Positions 17,776-25,517 of a stretch of DNA of 32,953 nucleotides are shown here, in pieces. The position numbers and the translations under genes were made by a program. Source of the DNA: Melioribacter roseus (lineage in GTDB: Bacteria; Bacteroidota; Ignavibacteria; Ignavibacteriales; Melioribacteraceae); NCBI GenBank assembly GCA_020722085.1, contig DYLN01000019.1, positions 4,828 to 37,780 of the forward strand, written 5' to 3'. The number at the start of each line of letters is the position of its first letter. The stretch's first letter is position 1. The notes beneath the pieces are model-generated. The model was not told the origin of the DNA. It saw nothing but the letters and a program-made list of their open reading frames with translations, and ran no database searches.

Positions 17776-18594
17776 ATGAAATGTATTAATAAAATATTTG
17801 CATCAATTCTGTTAATTTTATTGCCAGGCGTAATCGGAATTGACCACTTTTTGGCGGATGATTTATATGCTCAGGGAAAGCATATTGAAATAGGTATTGA
17901 TGAGAAACTTGGTAATTACCTGCCGCTCGATGCAAAGTTTGTTACTTCCGATGGCGACAGCGTAACACTTGGACGGATGCTTAATAAACCGACCTTGTTA
18001 GCTTTAGTTTATTATGAATGTCCGGGGATTTGTAGTCCCCTCCAGGCTAATCTTGCCGATGCTGTTGATAAAATAGAAATGGTTCCCGGCAAAGAATTTA
18101 AGGTTATTTCTCTTAGTTTTGATCAGCATGAAGGTCCTAAAATCTCATCCAAGTGGAAACCAAATTATTTGCATATCATTAAAAGACCTTTTGCAGACAG
18201 TGACTGGGTCTTTTTAACGGGCGACAGCGTTAATATTAAAAAAGTAACCGATGCTGCCGGTTTTTATTTCAAGCCGAATGACAAAAATTTTATTCACGCC
18301 GGAACTGTAATTGCTGTTTCTTCAAAAGGCAAAATCAGCCGGTATAATTATGGAATTGAATATAATCCGTTTGATCTGAAAATGGCGCTTCTTGATGCCG
18401 GTGCCGGAAAAACAAATCCAACAATCGCTAAGGTTTTGCAATTTTGTTTCAGTTACGACCCTGCCGGAAGAAGATATTCTTTAAATGCCACACGAATTGC
18501 CGGTTCGGTAATGCTGCTTGCCGTTGGAATTTTTATCGGCATACTTACTATTAAAAGAAGAAAACACAAAAAAGAAGAAAAGAAGGAGTTGTAA
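17776..18594 (+). CDS. SCO1/SenC-family copper chaperone
   Basis: A 272-residue thioredoxin-fold protein that delivers copper to, or reduces, the CuA site of cytochrome oxidase subunit II. The copper motif CPGIC gives Cys82 and Cys86, and the third ligand is His174 in KNFIHAGTVI. An N-terminal signal peptide (about 5-22) is followed by the mature periplasmic domain. A C-terminal membrane helix (about 243-262) then ends in a basic tail (KRRKHKKEEKKEL), so the protein is anchored at its C-terminus. It lies 21 bases after the cytochrome gene and 5 bases before oxidase subunit I, in keeping with an assembly role for this same oxidase. Confidence 0.92.
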   Translation: MKCINKIFASILLILLPGVIGIDHFLADDLYAQGKHIEIGIDEKLGNYLPLDAKFVTSDGDSVTLGRMLNKPTLLALVYYECPGICSPLQANLADAVDKIEMVPGKEFKVISLSFDQHEGPKISSKWKPNYLHIIKRPFADSDWVFLTGDSVNIKKVTDAAGFYFKPNDKNFIHAGTVIAVSSKGKISRYNYGIEYNPFDLKMALLDAGAGKTNPTIAKVLQFCFSYDPAGRRYSLNATRIAGSVMLLAVGIFIGILTIKRRKHKKEEKKEL

Positions 18595-18599
18595 ATAAA

Positions 18600-20240
18600 A
18601 TGTCTAACGGAACTATCGCTATTGCAGAAAAAAGCTTTTATGAGGTATCAACCAATAAGCATAGCGGTATTTTATCCTGGCTGCTTACCACCGATCATAA
18701 GAGAATCGGTATAATGTATCTTGTAACCATTGCATTTTTCTTTTTGGTTGGTGCTACCATCGGGTTATTTATGCGGCTGGAGCTTTTAACGCCGGGCAGA
18801 ACAATAATGGGAGCCCAAACATACAATACTCTTTTTACGCTTCACGGAGTAATAATGATATTTTTGTTTATTATCCCGGGTTTGCCTGCGATCTTTGGTA
18901 ATTTCTTTTTGCCGATTCAAATCGGTGCACGGGATGTTGCATTCCCCAGATTGAATTTATTATCATATTATATTTATGTAATTGGTGCAATTTTAGTTCT
19001 AGTTTCGTTGTTTATTCCTGGGGGTCCGATTGACACAGGATGGACTTTTTACATTCCGTATAGTATAAGAACCGGAACGAACGTATCAATGGCGATTTTT
19101 GCTGCATTTGTTTTAGGCTTCTCATCAATTTTAACAGGAATAAATTTTGTTACCACCGTTCATAGACTACGAGCACCCGGAATGACTTGGTTCAAAATGC
19201 CGCTGTTTGTATGGGCTACTTACGCAACCGCATGGATTCAAATTATTGCCACTCCTGTAATCGGTATAACAATTTTACTGGTAATAATTGAAAGGGTATT
19301 TGGCGTAGGGATTTTTGATCCGGCATTGGGCGGCGACCCGATTTTGTATCAGCACATGTTCTGGATTTATTCTCATCCTGCTGTTTATATAATGATATTG
19401 CCGGCAATGGGCGTTGTTTCCGAAATAATAACTACCTTTTCCAGAAGGACAATTTTTGGATATGTGCCGATTGCTATGTCGAGCCTGGCAATCGCTTTTG
19501 TCGGTTATCTTGTTTGGGCGCATCACATGTTTGTGAGTGGAATGAGCGATACGGCGACATGGATATTCTCGCTTCTAACTTTTATTGTAGCGCTTCCGAG
19601 CGGTGTTAAAATTTTCAACTGGGTGGCTACAATGTATAAAGGCTCCATTGACCCTCAGGTCCCTTTTCTATGGGTAATGAATTTTATTTTTCTTTTCTCG
19701 ATTGGGGGATTATCCGGACTGGTGCTCGGTTCTCTCGCAACTGACGTGCATGTGACCGATACTTATTTTGTTGTAGCTCATTTCCATTATGTAATGTTTG
19801 GCGGTACCGGAACCATTTTCTTCGGCGCCATGCATTATTGGTTCCCTAAAATGTTTGGAAGAATGTATAATAAAAAGTTTGCAACGATTTCTGTAATAAC
19901 TTTCTTTATCGGGTTTAACATGCTCTATTTCCCGAAATTTATTATGGGATATATGGGAATGCCGAGACGGTATTACGATTATTTACCTAAGTTTGCACCG
20001 CTGCAGGAAGTTTCCACAATTGGTTCGTGGATTTTAGTTGGAACGATTTTCTTTATAACAGGCTATCTTTTATATGCATTGAGAAATGGACCGAAAGCCT
20101 CAGGCAATCCCTGGGGAGGAGTAACGCTTGAATGGCATATTCCTTCACCGCCCCCAACTGAAAATTTTGAAGAAATTCCAACAATTACACACGAGCCGTA
20201 TGACTTCAGTCAGTTAAAGGAGATGGAATATGACAAATAG
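18600..20240 (+). CDS. ctaD: Cytochrome c oxidase subunit I, heme-copper type A2
   Basis: Catalytic subunit that reduces oxygen to water and pumps protons. The 546-residue protein shows all metal ligands: His82 and His396 for the low-spin heme, His394 for the high-spin heme, and CuB ligands His259, His308 and His309, with Tyr263 as the likely His-Tyr cross-link. Helix VI reads FWIYSHPAVY: the YS pair (257-258) in place of a helix VI glutamate marks family A2. The K-channel lysine is Lys337 (LPSGVKIFNW), and the D-channel entry aspartate is Asp112 (GARDVAFPRLN). The C-terminus carries a proline-rich tail. It overlaps subunit III by 11 bases. The order I-III-IV-II is less common than one starting with subunit II. 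Confidence 0.97.
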   Translation: MSNGTIAIAEKSFYEVSTNKHSGILSWLLTTDHKRIGIMYLVTIAFFFLVGATIGLFMRLELLTPGRTIMGAQTYNTLFTLHGVIMIFLFIIPGLPAIFGNFFLPIQIGARDVAFPRLNLLSYYIYVIGAILVLVSLFIPGGPIDTGWTFYIPYSIRTGTNVSMAIFAAFVLGFSSILTGINFVTTVHRLRAPGMTWFKMPLFVWATYATAWIQIIATPVIGITILLVIIERVFGVGIFDPALGGDPILYQHMFWIYSHPAVYIMILPAMGVVSEIITTFSRRTIFGYVPIAMSSLAIAFVGYLVWAHHMFVSGMSDTATWIFSLLTFIVALPSGVKIFNWVATMYKGSIDPQVPFLWVMNFIFLFSIGGLSGLVLGSLATDVHVTDTYFVVAHFHYVMFGGTGTIFFGAMHYWFPKMFGRMYNKKFATISVITFFIGFNMLYFPKFIMGYMGMPRRYYDYLPKFAPLQEVSTIGSWILVGTIFFITGYLLYALRNGPKASGNPWGGVTLEWHIPSPPPTENFEEIPTITHEPYDFSQLKEMEYDK

Positions 20241-20859
20241 CCATCAAGCTGCTGCAGCAATTCCTCATGTTCACCGCGACGATGTCGGTGCAAGAATGGG
20301 TATGTGGCTCTTCTTGTTTACCGAAGTTCTTCTATTCGGAGGACTGTTCCTGGCTTATTCGGTCTACAGATATGATTATCATGAACAGTTTCGTCTTGCT
20401 GCAATGGATCTGGATACAGGCATAGGAACATTAAATACATTAATTTTATTAACCAGCAGTTTAACTGTTGCACTTTCTATAGCAGCAATCCAAAAGAAAA
20501 ATAAATTCCTCGCTATGGCAATGATTTCTTTTACTCTGCTGTTAGCCTTGTTCTTTATGATTAATAAATATTTTGAATGGTCGGGACATATTGCTGAAGG
20601 TCTTTATCCAAAATCACCCGAATTGTTAAACATGAAAAACGGCGAAATAATTTTTTATGGATTGTATTATGTAATGACAGGTTTACACGGACTTCACGTT
20701 TTGGTTGGCATGGCTGTGCTTTCTTTTATGCTCGTATTTATTGCAAAAGATAAAATTACATTTGATAATTATGTAAAACTTGAAAATGCCGGTCTCTATT
20801 GGCACCTCGTTGACTTAATCTGGATTTTCTTATTCCCGCTATTTTATTTAATTCATTAA
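20230..20859 (+). CDS. ctaE: Cytochrome c oxidase subunit III
   Basis: A 209-residue membrane subunit with five visible helices, the short bacterial form. Characteristic stretches are GARMGMWLFLFTEVLLFGGLFLAY at the N-terminus (with the conserved Glu in helix 1), TLNTLILLTSSLTVALS, the loop before YYVMTGLHGLHVLVGM with paired histidines, and the closing LYWHLVDLIWIFLFPLFYLI. It stabilises subunit I and helps keep D-channel proton uptake going. Its start overlaps the end of subunit I by 11 bases; the likely ribosome site AAGGAG is at 20217-20222, inside ctaD. Subunit IV follows after 8 bases. Confidence 0.95.
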   Translation: MTNSHQAAAAIPHVHRDDVGARMGMWLFLFTEVLLFGGLFLAYSVYRYDYHEQFRLAAMDLDTGIGTLNTLILLTSSLTVALSIAAIQKKNKFLAMAMISFTLLLALFFMINKYFEWSGHIAEGLYPKSPELLNMKNGEIIFYGLYYVMTGLHGLHVLVGMAVLSFMLVFIAKDKITFDNYVKLENAGLYWHLVDLIWIFLFPLFYLIH

Positions 20860-20867
20860 GGATTAAG

Positions 20868-21164
20868 ATGGAACACGAAAAACACGAACATAAGGCTCAT
20901 CATCCAGGTTACGGAATTTATATTCTTGTGTGGATGGGGTTATTGGCTTTAACATCAATTACCGTAACAGTAGCCGGAATCGATCTCGGTGCGTACACTT
21001 TGTTTGTTGCTTTGCTGATAGCAGCAATAAAGTCAGGTTTAGTTATAAATATTTTTATGCACATAAAATTTGATGAACCGATTTTTAAAGTTTTTTTGTC
21101 TTTAAGCGGATTCACATTGTTTGTAATCTTTTTATTAACATTTTTCGACGTAATTTATCGTTGA
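20868..21164 (+). CDS. ctaF: Cytochrome c oxidase subunit IV (prokaryotic type)
   Basis: A 98-residue small membrane protein. A His-rich start (EHEKHEHKAHHPGYGIY) is followed by three hydrophobic helices (about 18-37, 40-60 and 72-96), with the family-typical KSGLVINIFMHIKFD between helices 2 and 3. This matches bacterial COX4-type subunits, which assist assembly near CuB. The position between subunits III and II supports the call. The ribosome site is AAGGA just before the ATG. The His-rich tail could bind metal, but nothing in the sequence proves that. Confidence 0.9.
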   Translation: MEHEKHEHKAHHPGYGIYILVWMGLLALTSITVTVAGIDLGAYTLFVALLIAAIKSGLVINIFMHIKFDEPIFKVFLSLSGFTLFVIFLLTFFDVIYR

Positions 21165-21174
21165 GGATATATAA

Positions 21175-21777
21175 ATGTTTTCAGGACCATCAGCTCATGC
21201 CGGTAATGTTGATTTTGTAATGTTCTACATCGTTTCTATTTCTGTAGTGCTTCTGCTGGGCATTACCGCAACAATGATATATTTTGTATTTAAGTATAAC
21301 AGAAAGAAAGGGCATAAACCAAAAGATATTCATGGTAACATTGTGCTGGAAACAGTCTGGATTGTTATTCCAACGATACTTGTACTTTCGATGTTTTATT
21401 ACGGGTATATGGGATTTAGGGAATTTCGATATGTTCCGAAAGATGCTTTTGTAATTGATGTTGTTGCGCGACAGTGGCAGTGGCAGTTTAAGTATGGTGA
21501 CGGTAAAACAACAGATACGTTGTATGTTCCAATTAACAAGCAGATAAAATTAAATCTAGAATCGTTAGACGTAAATCACTCACTCTATATACCGGCTTTC
21601 AGAATTAAACAGGATGTTCTTTACGGAATTAAGAACTATATGATGCTTACACCTGACGAGTTAGGCTCTTTCGATATTGCTTGTGCTGAATACTGCGGCT
21701 TGGATCATTGGCAGATGTATACTAAACTTGTTGTAATGCCTCAGGATAAATTTAACGAATGGTACAATACTAAGTAA
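21175..21777 (+). CDS. ctaC: Cytochrome c oxidase subunit II (CuA subunit)
   Basis: Electron-entry subunit. The 200-residue protein has two membrane helices (about 13-38 and 60-80) and a periplasmic cupredoxin domain with the full CuA ligand set: His135, Cys170, Glu172, Cys174, His178 and Met181 (CAEYCGLDHWQM). The aromatic patch WQWQF (101-105), used for electron entry, is present. There is no cleavable signal peptide: the chain opens MFSGPSAHAGNVDF, as in Rhodothermus/Bacteroidota relatives. There is no C-terminal cytochrome c domain, so this is not a classical caa3 subunit II and needs a separate donor. It comes last among the oxidase subunits and is followed 50 bases later by ctaB. Confidence 0.95.
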   Translation: MFSGPSAHAGNVDFVMFYIVSISVVLLLGITATMIYFVFKYNRKKGHKPKDIHGNIVLETVWIVIPTILVLSMFYYGYMGFREFRYVPKDAFVIDVVARQWQWQFKYGDGKTTDTLYVPINKQIKLNLESLDVNHSLYIPAFRIKQDVLYGIKNYMMLTPDELGSFDIACAEYCGLDHWQMYTKLVVMPQDKFNEWYNTK

Positions 21778-21827
21778 AGACACGAATTCCACTAATTACA
21801 CAAATAAATATAACTACGGCATTTGAA

Positions 21828-22709
21828 TTGAGTAGAATTAAAAGGCATATTGACATTTACTTTGAACTGGCAAAAGTACGCATTACCTTTTTTGTTGCTA
21901 TGACAACTTCAATCGGTTATTTATTTTATTCTAAAGGTTTAGATTGGCAGTTGATTTTGCCGACAATCGGTGTTTTTCTATTGGCAAGCGGTTCGTCTGC
22001 AATAAATCATTTCCAGGAGAAAAATACCGATGCATTGATGCTGCGGACAATGTCCCGTCCAATTCCTTCAGGTAAAATTACACCTGATAAAGCATTGCTG
22101 TTTGCACTTTTACTCGTTGCTGCCGGTTCAGTAGCTCTTTATTTTTCTTCGAATTTAATTTCACTTTTATTAGGCTGGACAGCATTAATTTGGTATAATT
22201 TCATTTATACACCGATGAAAAAGAAAAATGCTCTTGCTGTAATTCCGGGTTCGTTAATAGGAGCAATTCCACCGGTAATTGGGTGGACCGCAGCCGGCGG
22301 CAGTCCCGCTGATTTTGAAATTATCGCACTTGCTCTTTTCTTTTTCATCTGGCAAATCCCGCATTTCTGGCTTTTGCTTTTGATTTATTCACAGGATTAC
22401 GAAAGAGCGGGATTTCCTACATTGACAAAAATTTTTTCTAACCAGCAGTTAAGCAGAATTACTTATGTATGGATTGCTGCTCTTTCAACTTGGTGCCTGT
22501 TAATTCCTGCGGTTGAGTTTACTGCCAGTAAAATTACTGTGATTGTGCTGCTTCTATTGGGAATTTTACTTTTATGGACAACTAAAGGAATTCTTTCGAG
22601 ATATTTTGAAAAATCAATTTTTAGAAAAGCTTTTATCAGCATTAATTTATACGTAGTTGCTGTTGCTTTGTCATTGTCTTTAGATAAATTAATATTACAA
22701 GAATTATAA
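21828..22709 (+). CDS. ctaB: Protoheme IX farnesyltransferase (heme O synthase)
   Basis: Polytopic UbiA-family prenyltransferase that adds farnesyl to heme B to give heme O, the precursor of heme A. The 293-residue protein shows about eight or nine helices. The first polar motif reads N60-HFQ-E64-KNT-D68, then LMLRTMSRPIPSG; the usual family form is NxxxDRDxD, so Glu replaces the first Asp here. The second is YSQDYERAGFPTL. LAVIPGSLIGAIPPVIGWTA is a typical CtaB stretch. The start is TTG at 21828 with no clear ribosome site, so the exact start is less sure, though SRIKRHIDIYFELAKVRIT matches the family N-terminus. The polytopic cytochrome gene follows after 10 bases. No ctaA is in the window. 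Confidence 0.93.
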   Translation: MSRIKRHIDIYFELAKVRITFFVAMTTSIGYLFYSKGLDWQLILPTIGVFLLASGSSAINHFQEKNTDALMLRTMSRPIPSGKITPDKALLFALLLVAAGSVALYFSSNLISLLLGWTALIWYNFIYTPMKKKNALAVIPGSLIGAIPPVIGWTAAGGSPADFEIIALALFFFIWQIPHFWLLLLIYSQDYERAGFPTLTKIFSNQQLSRITYVWIAALSTWCLLIPAVEFTASKITVIVLLLLGILLLWTTKGILSRYFEKSIFRKAFISINLYVVAVALSLSLDKLILQEL

Positions 22710-22719
22710 TGGTCTGTTT

Positions 22720-24087
22720 ATGGAGTTTTTAGATAAACTGGTTATTCCGCAGTCTGCACATCACATGGTCTTATTGAAATACCTTCTGGTATTAACATTT
22801 ATTTTATTTATTTCGTATTTCAGCGTGCTTTTTGGCTCAACGGCTTTATCGTTGTATTTCAACCGTAAAGCACGGAAAACAAATAATAAAACCTTTTCAC
22901 GGTTTTCAAAAGATCTGATTGATTTGGTTACATTCAATAAGTCGATTGCTTTTGGACTTGGATTTATTCCGCTGTTGAGTTCCGCCTTTTGCTATTCGCA
23001 GCTTTTGCATCAAACACAATTGAAGGTTGCCGAATTTATTCTGATCTCACTAGTCTTTTATCTGTTCGGCGTTGTTTTAATTTATGTGTATAAGTATTCA
23101 TTTCACTTAAAGGATATTTTTGGGTACTTAGAAGGGAAAAATATTTTAAGTACAAATGAAAACGATTTGATTCTTGAAGAAGCAGCCCGTTACAAAACCA
23201 ATTCCGAACATTTACTTAGAAAATCCGGCAGATACGGATTGATATTTTTTATCGTTGCAGTTTACTTATTTTTAGGCGCAGTCAATTTGGCATCGGATGT
23301 TGATAGTTGGAAGGATGCCAACAGTTTATTCGGAATATTATTTTCTTTAAGGACAATAATTGCGTTTACCCAATTTATTTTTGCTTCACTTGCAATTACT
23401 TCTGGCTATTTTCTTTACATATACTTCAGACCAAATTCCGATAAAAAAATCAGCGATGAAGCCTATTCAAACTATTCAAAGAAATTTTTGTTAACCACAG
23501 GTTTAATTGCAACTTTGGTTTTACCTCTTGTTATTGTTGCTGGTGTGCTGCTTAAGCCGGTTGTCTCTTTATCTTTTGGTGTTTTTGGTCTAACTGTTAT
23601 TTTATTGTTCATAGTGCTTCTGCTTGCCAACTTTTTCTACTTTATGATTAAAGAGAACGAAGTAAAGTACAGTTCTTCACTTTTATATGTGCTGGTTTTG
23701 TTCTTCGTTTTTGCAATTATAAAAGATCAGCTTGCATTTGATACTTCTACGAAAGATCAGTTTGCAGTTCTTGCCGATAATTTTAATAAATATGAAAAGA
23801 AAGAACGGGAACTGCTTGGCGGCGTTGTAGAAGTCAAAATAAACGGTGCCGATATTTACAACGGACGCTGCATCGCCTGCCATGCTTTCGATCATAGAGT
23901 AGTAGGACCGCCCTATAATTCAGTTCTTCCCAAATATGAAGGCAAAGAAGATGAATTAATAAAATTTATTCTTAATCCGGTAAAGAAAAATCCGGACTAT
24001 CCTGCTATGCCTAATCAAGGATTAAAACCAAATGAGGCAAAGGCAGTTGCTGAGTGGCTGCTTCAAACCTACAAAAGCGGCAAGTAA
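22720..24087 (+). CDS. Polytopic membrane protein with C-terminal cytochrome c domain
   Basis: A 455-residue protein I cannot place in a named family. The first 335 residues contain about eight membrane helices (roughly 16-47, 75-95, 103-125, 171-190, 206-235, 256-278, 281-310 and 318-335). Between helices 3 and 4 lies a polar loop (about 126-170). The C-terminal part (about 368-452) is a class I cytochrome c domain: Cys384-Cys387-His388, VVGPPY after the heme site and axial Met430 (PAMPNQGL). The helices show few histidines suitable as paired heme b ligands, so I cannot claim a cytochrome b core. It is the last gene of the act-cox operon, 10 bases after ctaB and before a strong terminator. 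It may be an alternative donor or acceptor at the oxidase. Confidence 0.8.
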   Translation: MEFLDKLVIPQSAHHMVLLKYLLVLTFILFISYFSVLFGSTALSLYFNRKARKTNNKTFSRFSKDLIDLVTFNKSIAFGLGFIPLLSSAFCYSQLLHQTQLKVAEFILISLVFYLFGVVLIYVYKYSFHLKDIFGYLEGKNILSTNENDLILEEAARYKTNSEHLLRKSGRYGLIFFIVAVYLFLGAVNLASDVDSWKDANSLFGILFSLRTIIAFTQFIFASLAITSGYFLYIYFRPNSDKKISDEAYSNYSKKFLLTTGLIATLVLPLVIVAGVLLKPVVSLSFGVFGLTVILLFIVLLLANFFYFMIKENEVKYSSSLLYVLVLFFVFAIIKDQLAFDTSTKDQFAVLADNFNKYEKKERELLGGVVEVKINGADIYNGRCIACHAFDHRVVGPPYNSVLPKYEGKEDELIKFILNPVKKNPDYPAMPNQGLKPNEAKAVAEWLLQTYKSGK

Positions 24088-24104
24088 AACTAAACAAAGT
24101 TGAA

Positions 24105-24147
24105 AAAGGGGATGCAAATTATTTTTGTCATCCCCTTTATTTTTTTA
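24105..24147 (+). terminator. Rho-independent terminator of the act-cox operon
   Basis: A perfect 10-bp stem AAAGGGGATG (24105-24114)/CATCCCCTTT (24129-24138) with a 14-base loop is followed at once by a run of T (24140-24146). It lies 18 bases after the polytopic cytochrome stop and 27 bases before prmC, so it separates the two transcription units. Confidence 0.93.
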
Positions 24148-24174
24148 AATTGCCTTTGATTTTGAACGAAAATT

Positions 24175-25035
24175 ATGCTTACAGTACTTGAATCAATAAA
24201 ACTTTCTACGGAATATCTCGGCAAAAAGGGAATTGAATCACCAAGAGTTAATGCGGAACTCCTGTTGGCAGAAATTCTAAATTGCAAGCAGCTTGATCTT
24301 TACCTTTCGTTCGATAAACCTCTTAAAGAAAATGAAATATTAAAATACAGAGAGTGGATTGTTAGGCGAGGTAAGTACGAACCTTTGCAGTACATAATCG
24401 GCAGAACAGAATTTTACGGGTTAACTTTTTATGTCAACTCTAATGTTTTGATCCCAAGACAGGAAACTGAAATTTTAGTTGAAACAATTTTACAAGATTG
24501 CAAAGAAAAAGAAAGATATAATATTCTCGATATCGGCACCGGCAGCGGAAATATTGCTGTTTCCCTTGCTAAACATCTGCCTAATTCGGTGATAACTGCA
24601 ATTGATATTTCTGATTCTGCCCTGTCCTTAGCTCAGAAAAATGCCGAAGAAAATTGTGTGAAAGGAATAATACAATTCAAAAATATAGATATTACAAGTC
24701 CGAACTGCCTGAAACATCTCAATTCTAAATTTGATATTGTCGTTTCAAATCCTCCTTATGTGTCATTAGAAGAATACCAGACACTTCAAAAAGAGATTAT
24801 CGACTATGAGCCTGCCGCTTCTGTTACAGATGGCGAGGATGGTTATAAATTTTACCGTATTATAACCAGATTAGTCATCGAACTTTTGTCTTCCTCTGGG
24901 AAATTATATTTTGAACTCGGGAAAGACCAGGCAGAAGAAGTAAAATTGATTTTAAGTGAAAACGGCTTTAAAAACATTCAGACTTTCAAAGATTATTTAA
25001 ACGTAGAAAGAGTAATAATCGGGGAAAAATTATGA
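24175..25035 (+). CDS. prmC: Peptide chain release factor N5-glutamine methyltransferase
   Basis: SAM-dependent cytosolic methyltransferase that modifies the GGQ glutamine of RF1 and RF2, speeding peptide release. The 286-residue protein has the helical N-terminal domain (about 1-75), the PrmC-typical PRQETE (94-99), the SAM motif DIGTGSGN (119-126), acidic AIDIS (143-147), and the catalytic NPPY (192-195). It starts 27 bases after the terminator, and its stop overlaps dtd by 4 bases (ATGA). I see no clear promoter in the short gap. The partner gene prfA, often next to prmC, is not in the window. Confidence 0.95.
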   Translation: MLTVLESIKLSTEYLGKKGIESPRVNAELLLAEILNCKQLDLYLSFDKPLKENEILKYREWIVRRGKYEPLQYIIGRTEFYGLTFYVNSNVLIPRQETEILVETILQDCKEKERYNILDIGTGSGNIAVSLAKHLPNSVITAIDISDSALSLAQKNAEENCVKGIIQFKNIDITSPNCLKHLNSKFDIVVSNPPYVSLEEYQTLQKEIIDYEPAASVTDGEDGYKFYRIITRLVIELLSSSGKLYFELGKDQAEEVKLILSENGFKNIQTFKDYLNVERVIIGEKL

Positions 25036-25514
25036 GAGCTCTTGTGCAACGTGTTTCAAACGGGTCTGTAACAATTAAAGAGAATAATTATTACGCTGAA
25101 ATAGGGAGAGGAATGGTTGTTTTATTAGGAGTAAAAAGAAGCGATACTGAAGAAGATGCTATCTTTGTTGCCGACAAATGCTGCAATCTAAGAATTTTCT
25201 CCCAAAGAAATCCCGATAAAACGGGAGAAGATGAAAATGAAAAAATGAATTTGTCGCTCAAAGATATTAAAGGGGAAATGTTAGTCATTTCACAATTTAC
25301 ACTTTACGGCGATGCAAGAAAAGGGAACCGTCCCAGTTTCACCGAGGCTGCATCTCCTGAGAAAGCTAGAGAATTATATTCGAAATTTAATGAAAGAGTC
25401 GAATCTAACCTGGGCTCCAAGCAGGTTAAAAAAGGAATTTTTGGTGCTATGATGGAAGTAAAAATAATTAACGATGGACCCGTTACCATATTAGTTGAAT
25501 CTAAGGAGAAATGA
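25032..25514 (+). CDS. dtd: D-aminoacyl-tRNA deacylase
   Basis: Cytosolic proofreading enzyme that hydrolyses D-amino acids (and glycine) from mischarged tRNA. The 160-residue protein shows MRALVQRVSNGSVTI at the N-terminus, the SQFTLYGDARKGNRPSF active-site stretch and the C-terminal NDGPVT with the Gly-cisPro pair. It is a little longer than the usual 145-150 residues because of an acidic insert (about 57-68, NPDKTGEDENEK) before MNLSL, on the side where the family has a variable loop. It overlaps prmC by 4 bases, and the metalloenzyme gene starts 3 bases after its stop. Confidence 0.95.
   Translation: MRALVQRVSNGSVTIKENNYYAEIGRGMVVLLGVKRSDTEEDAIFVADKCCNLRIFSQRNPDKTGEDENEKMNLSLKDIKGEMLVISQFTLYGDARKGNRPSFTEAASPEKARELYSKFNERVESNLGSKQVKKGIFGAMMEVKIINDGPVTILVESKEK
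25503..25508 (+). promoter_or_regulatory. Ribosome binding site deciding a TTG start
   Basis: AAGGAG lies 9 bases before the TTG at 25518. The nearby ATG at 25511 is in another frame, so the TTG is the supported start of the metalloenzyme. Confidence 0.65.
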
Positions 25515-25517
25515 TCA

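Noticed and set aside
18600-20240. Subunit I as a quinol oxidase or a cbb3 enzyme
   Set aside because: A CuA-bearing subunit II is encoded in the same operon, the helix VI pattern is YSHPAVY, and heme and copper ligands fit an A2 cytochrome c oxidase.
24090-24287. Minus-strand open frame across the terminator and prmC start
   Set aside because: It crosses a strong terminator hairpin and the conserved start of prmC, and its translation looks like no protein.
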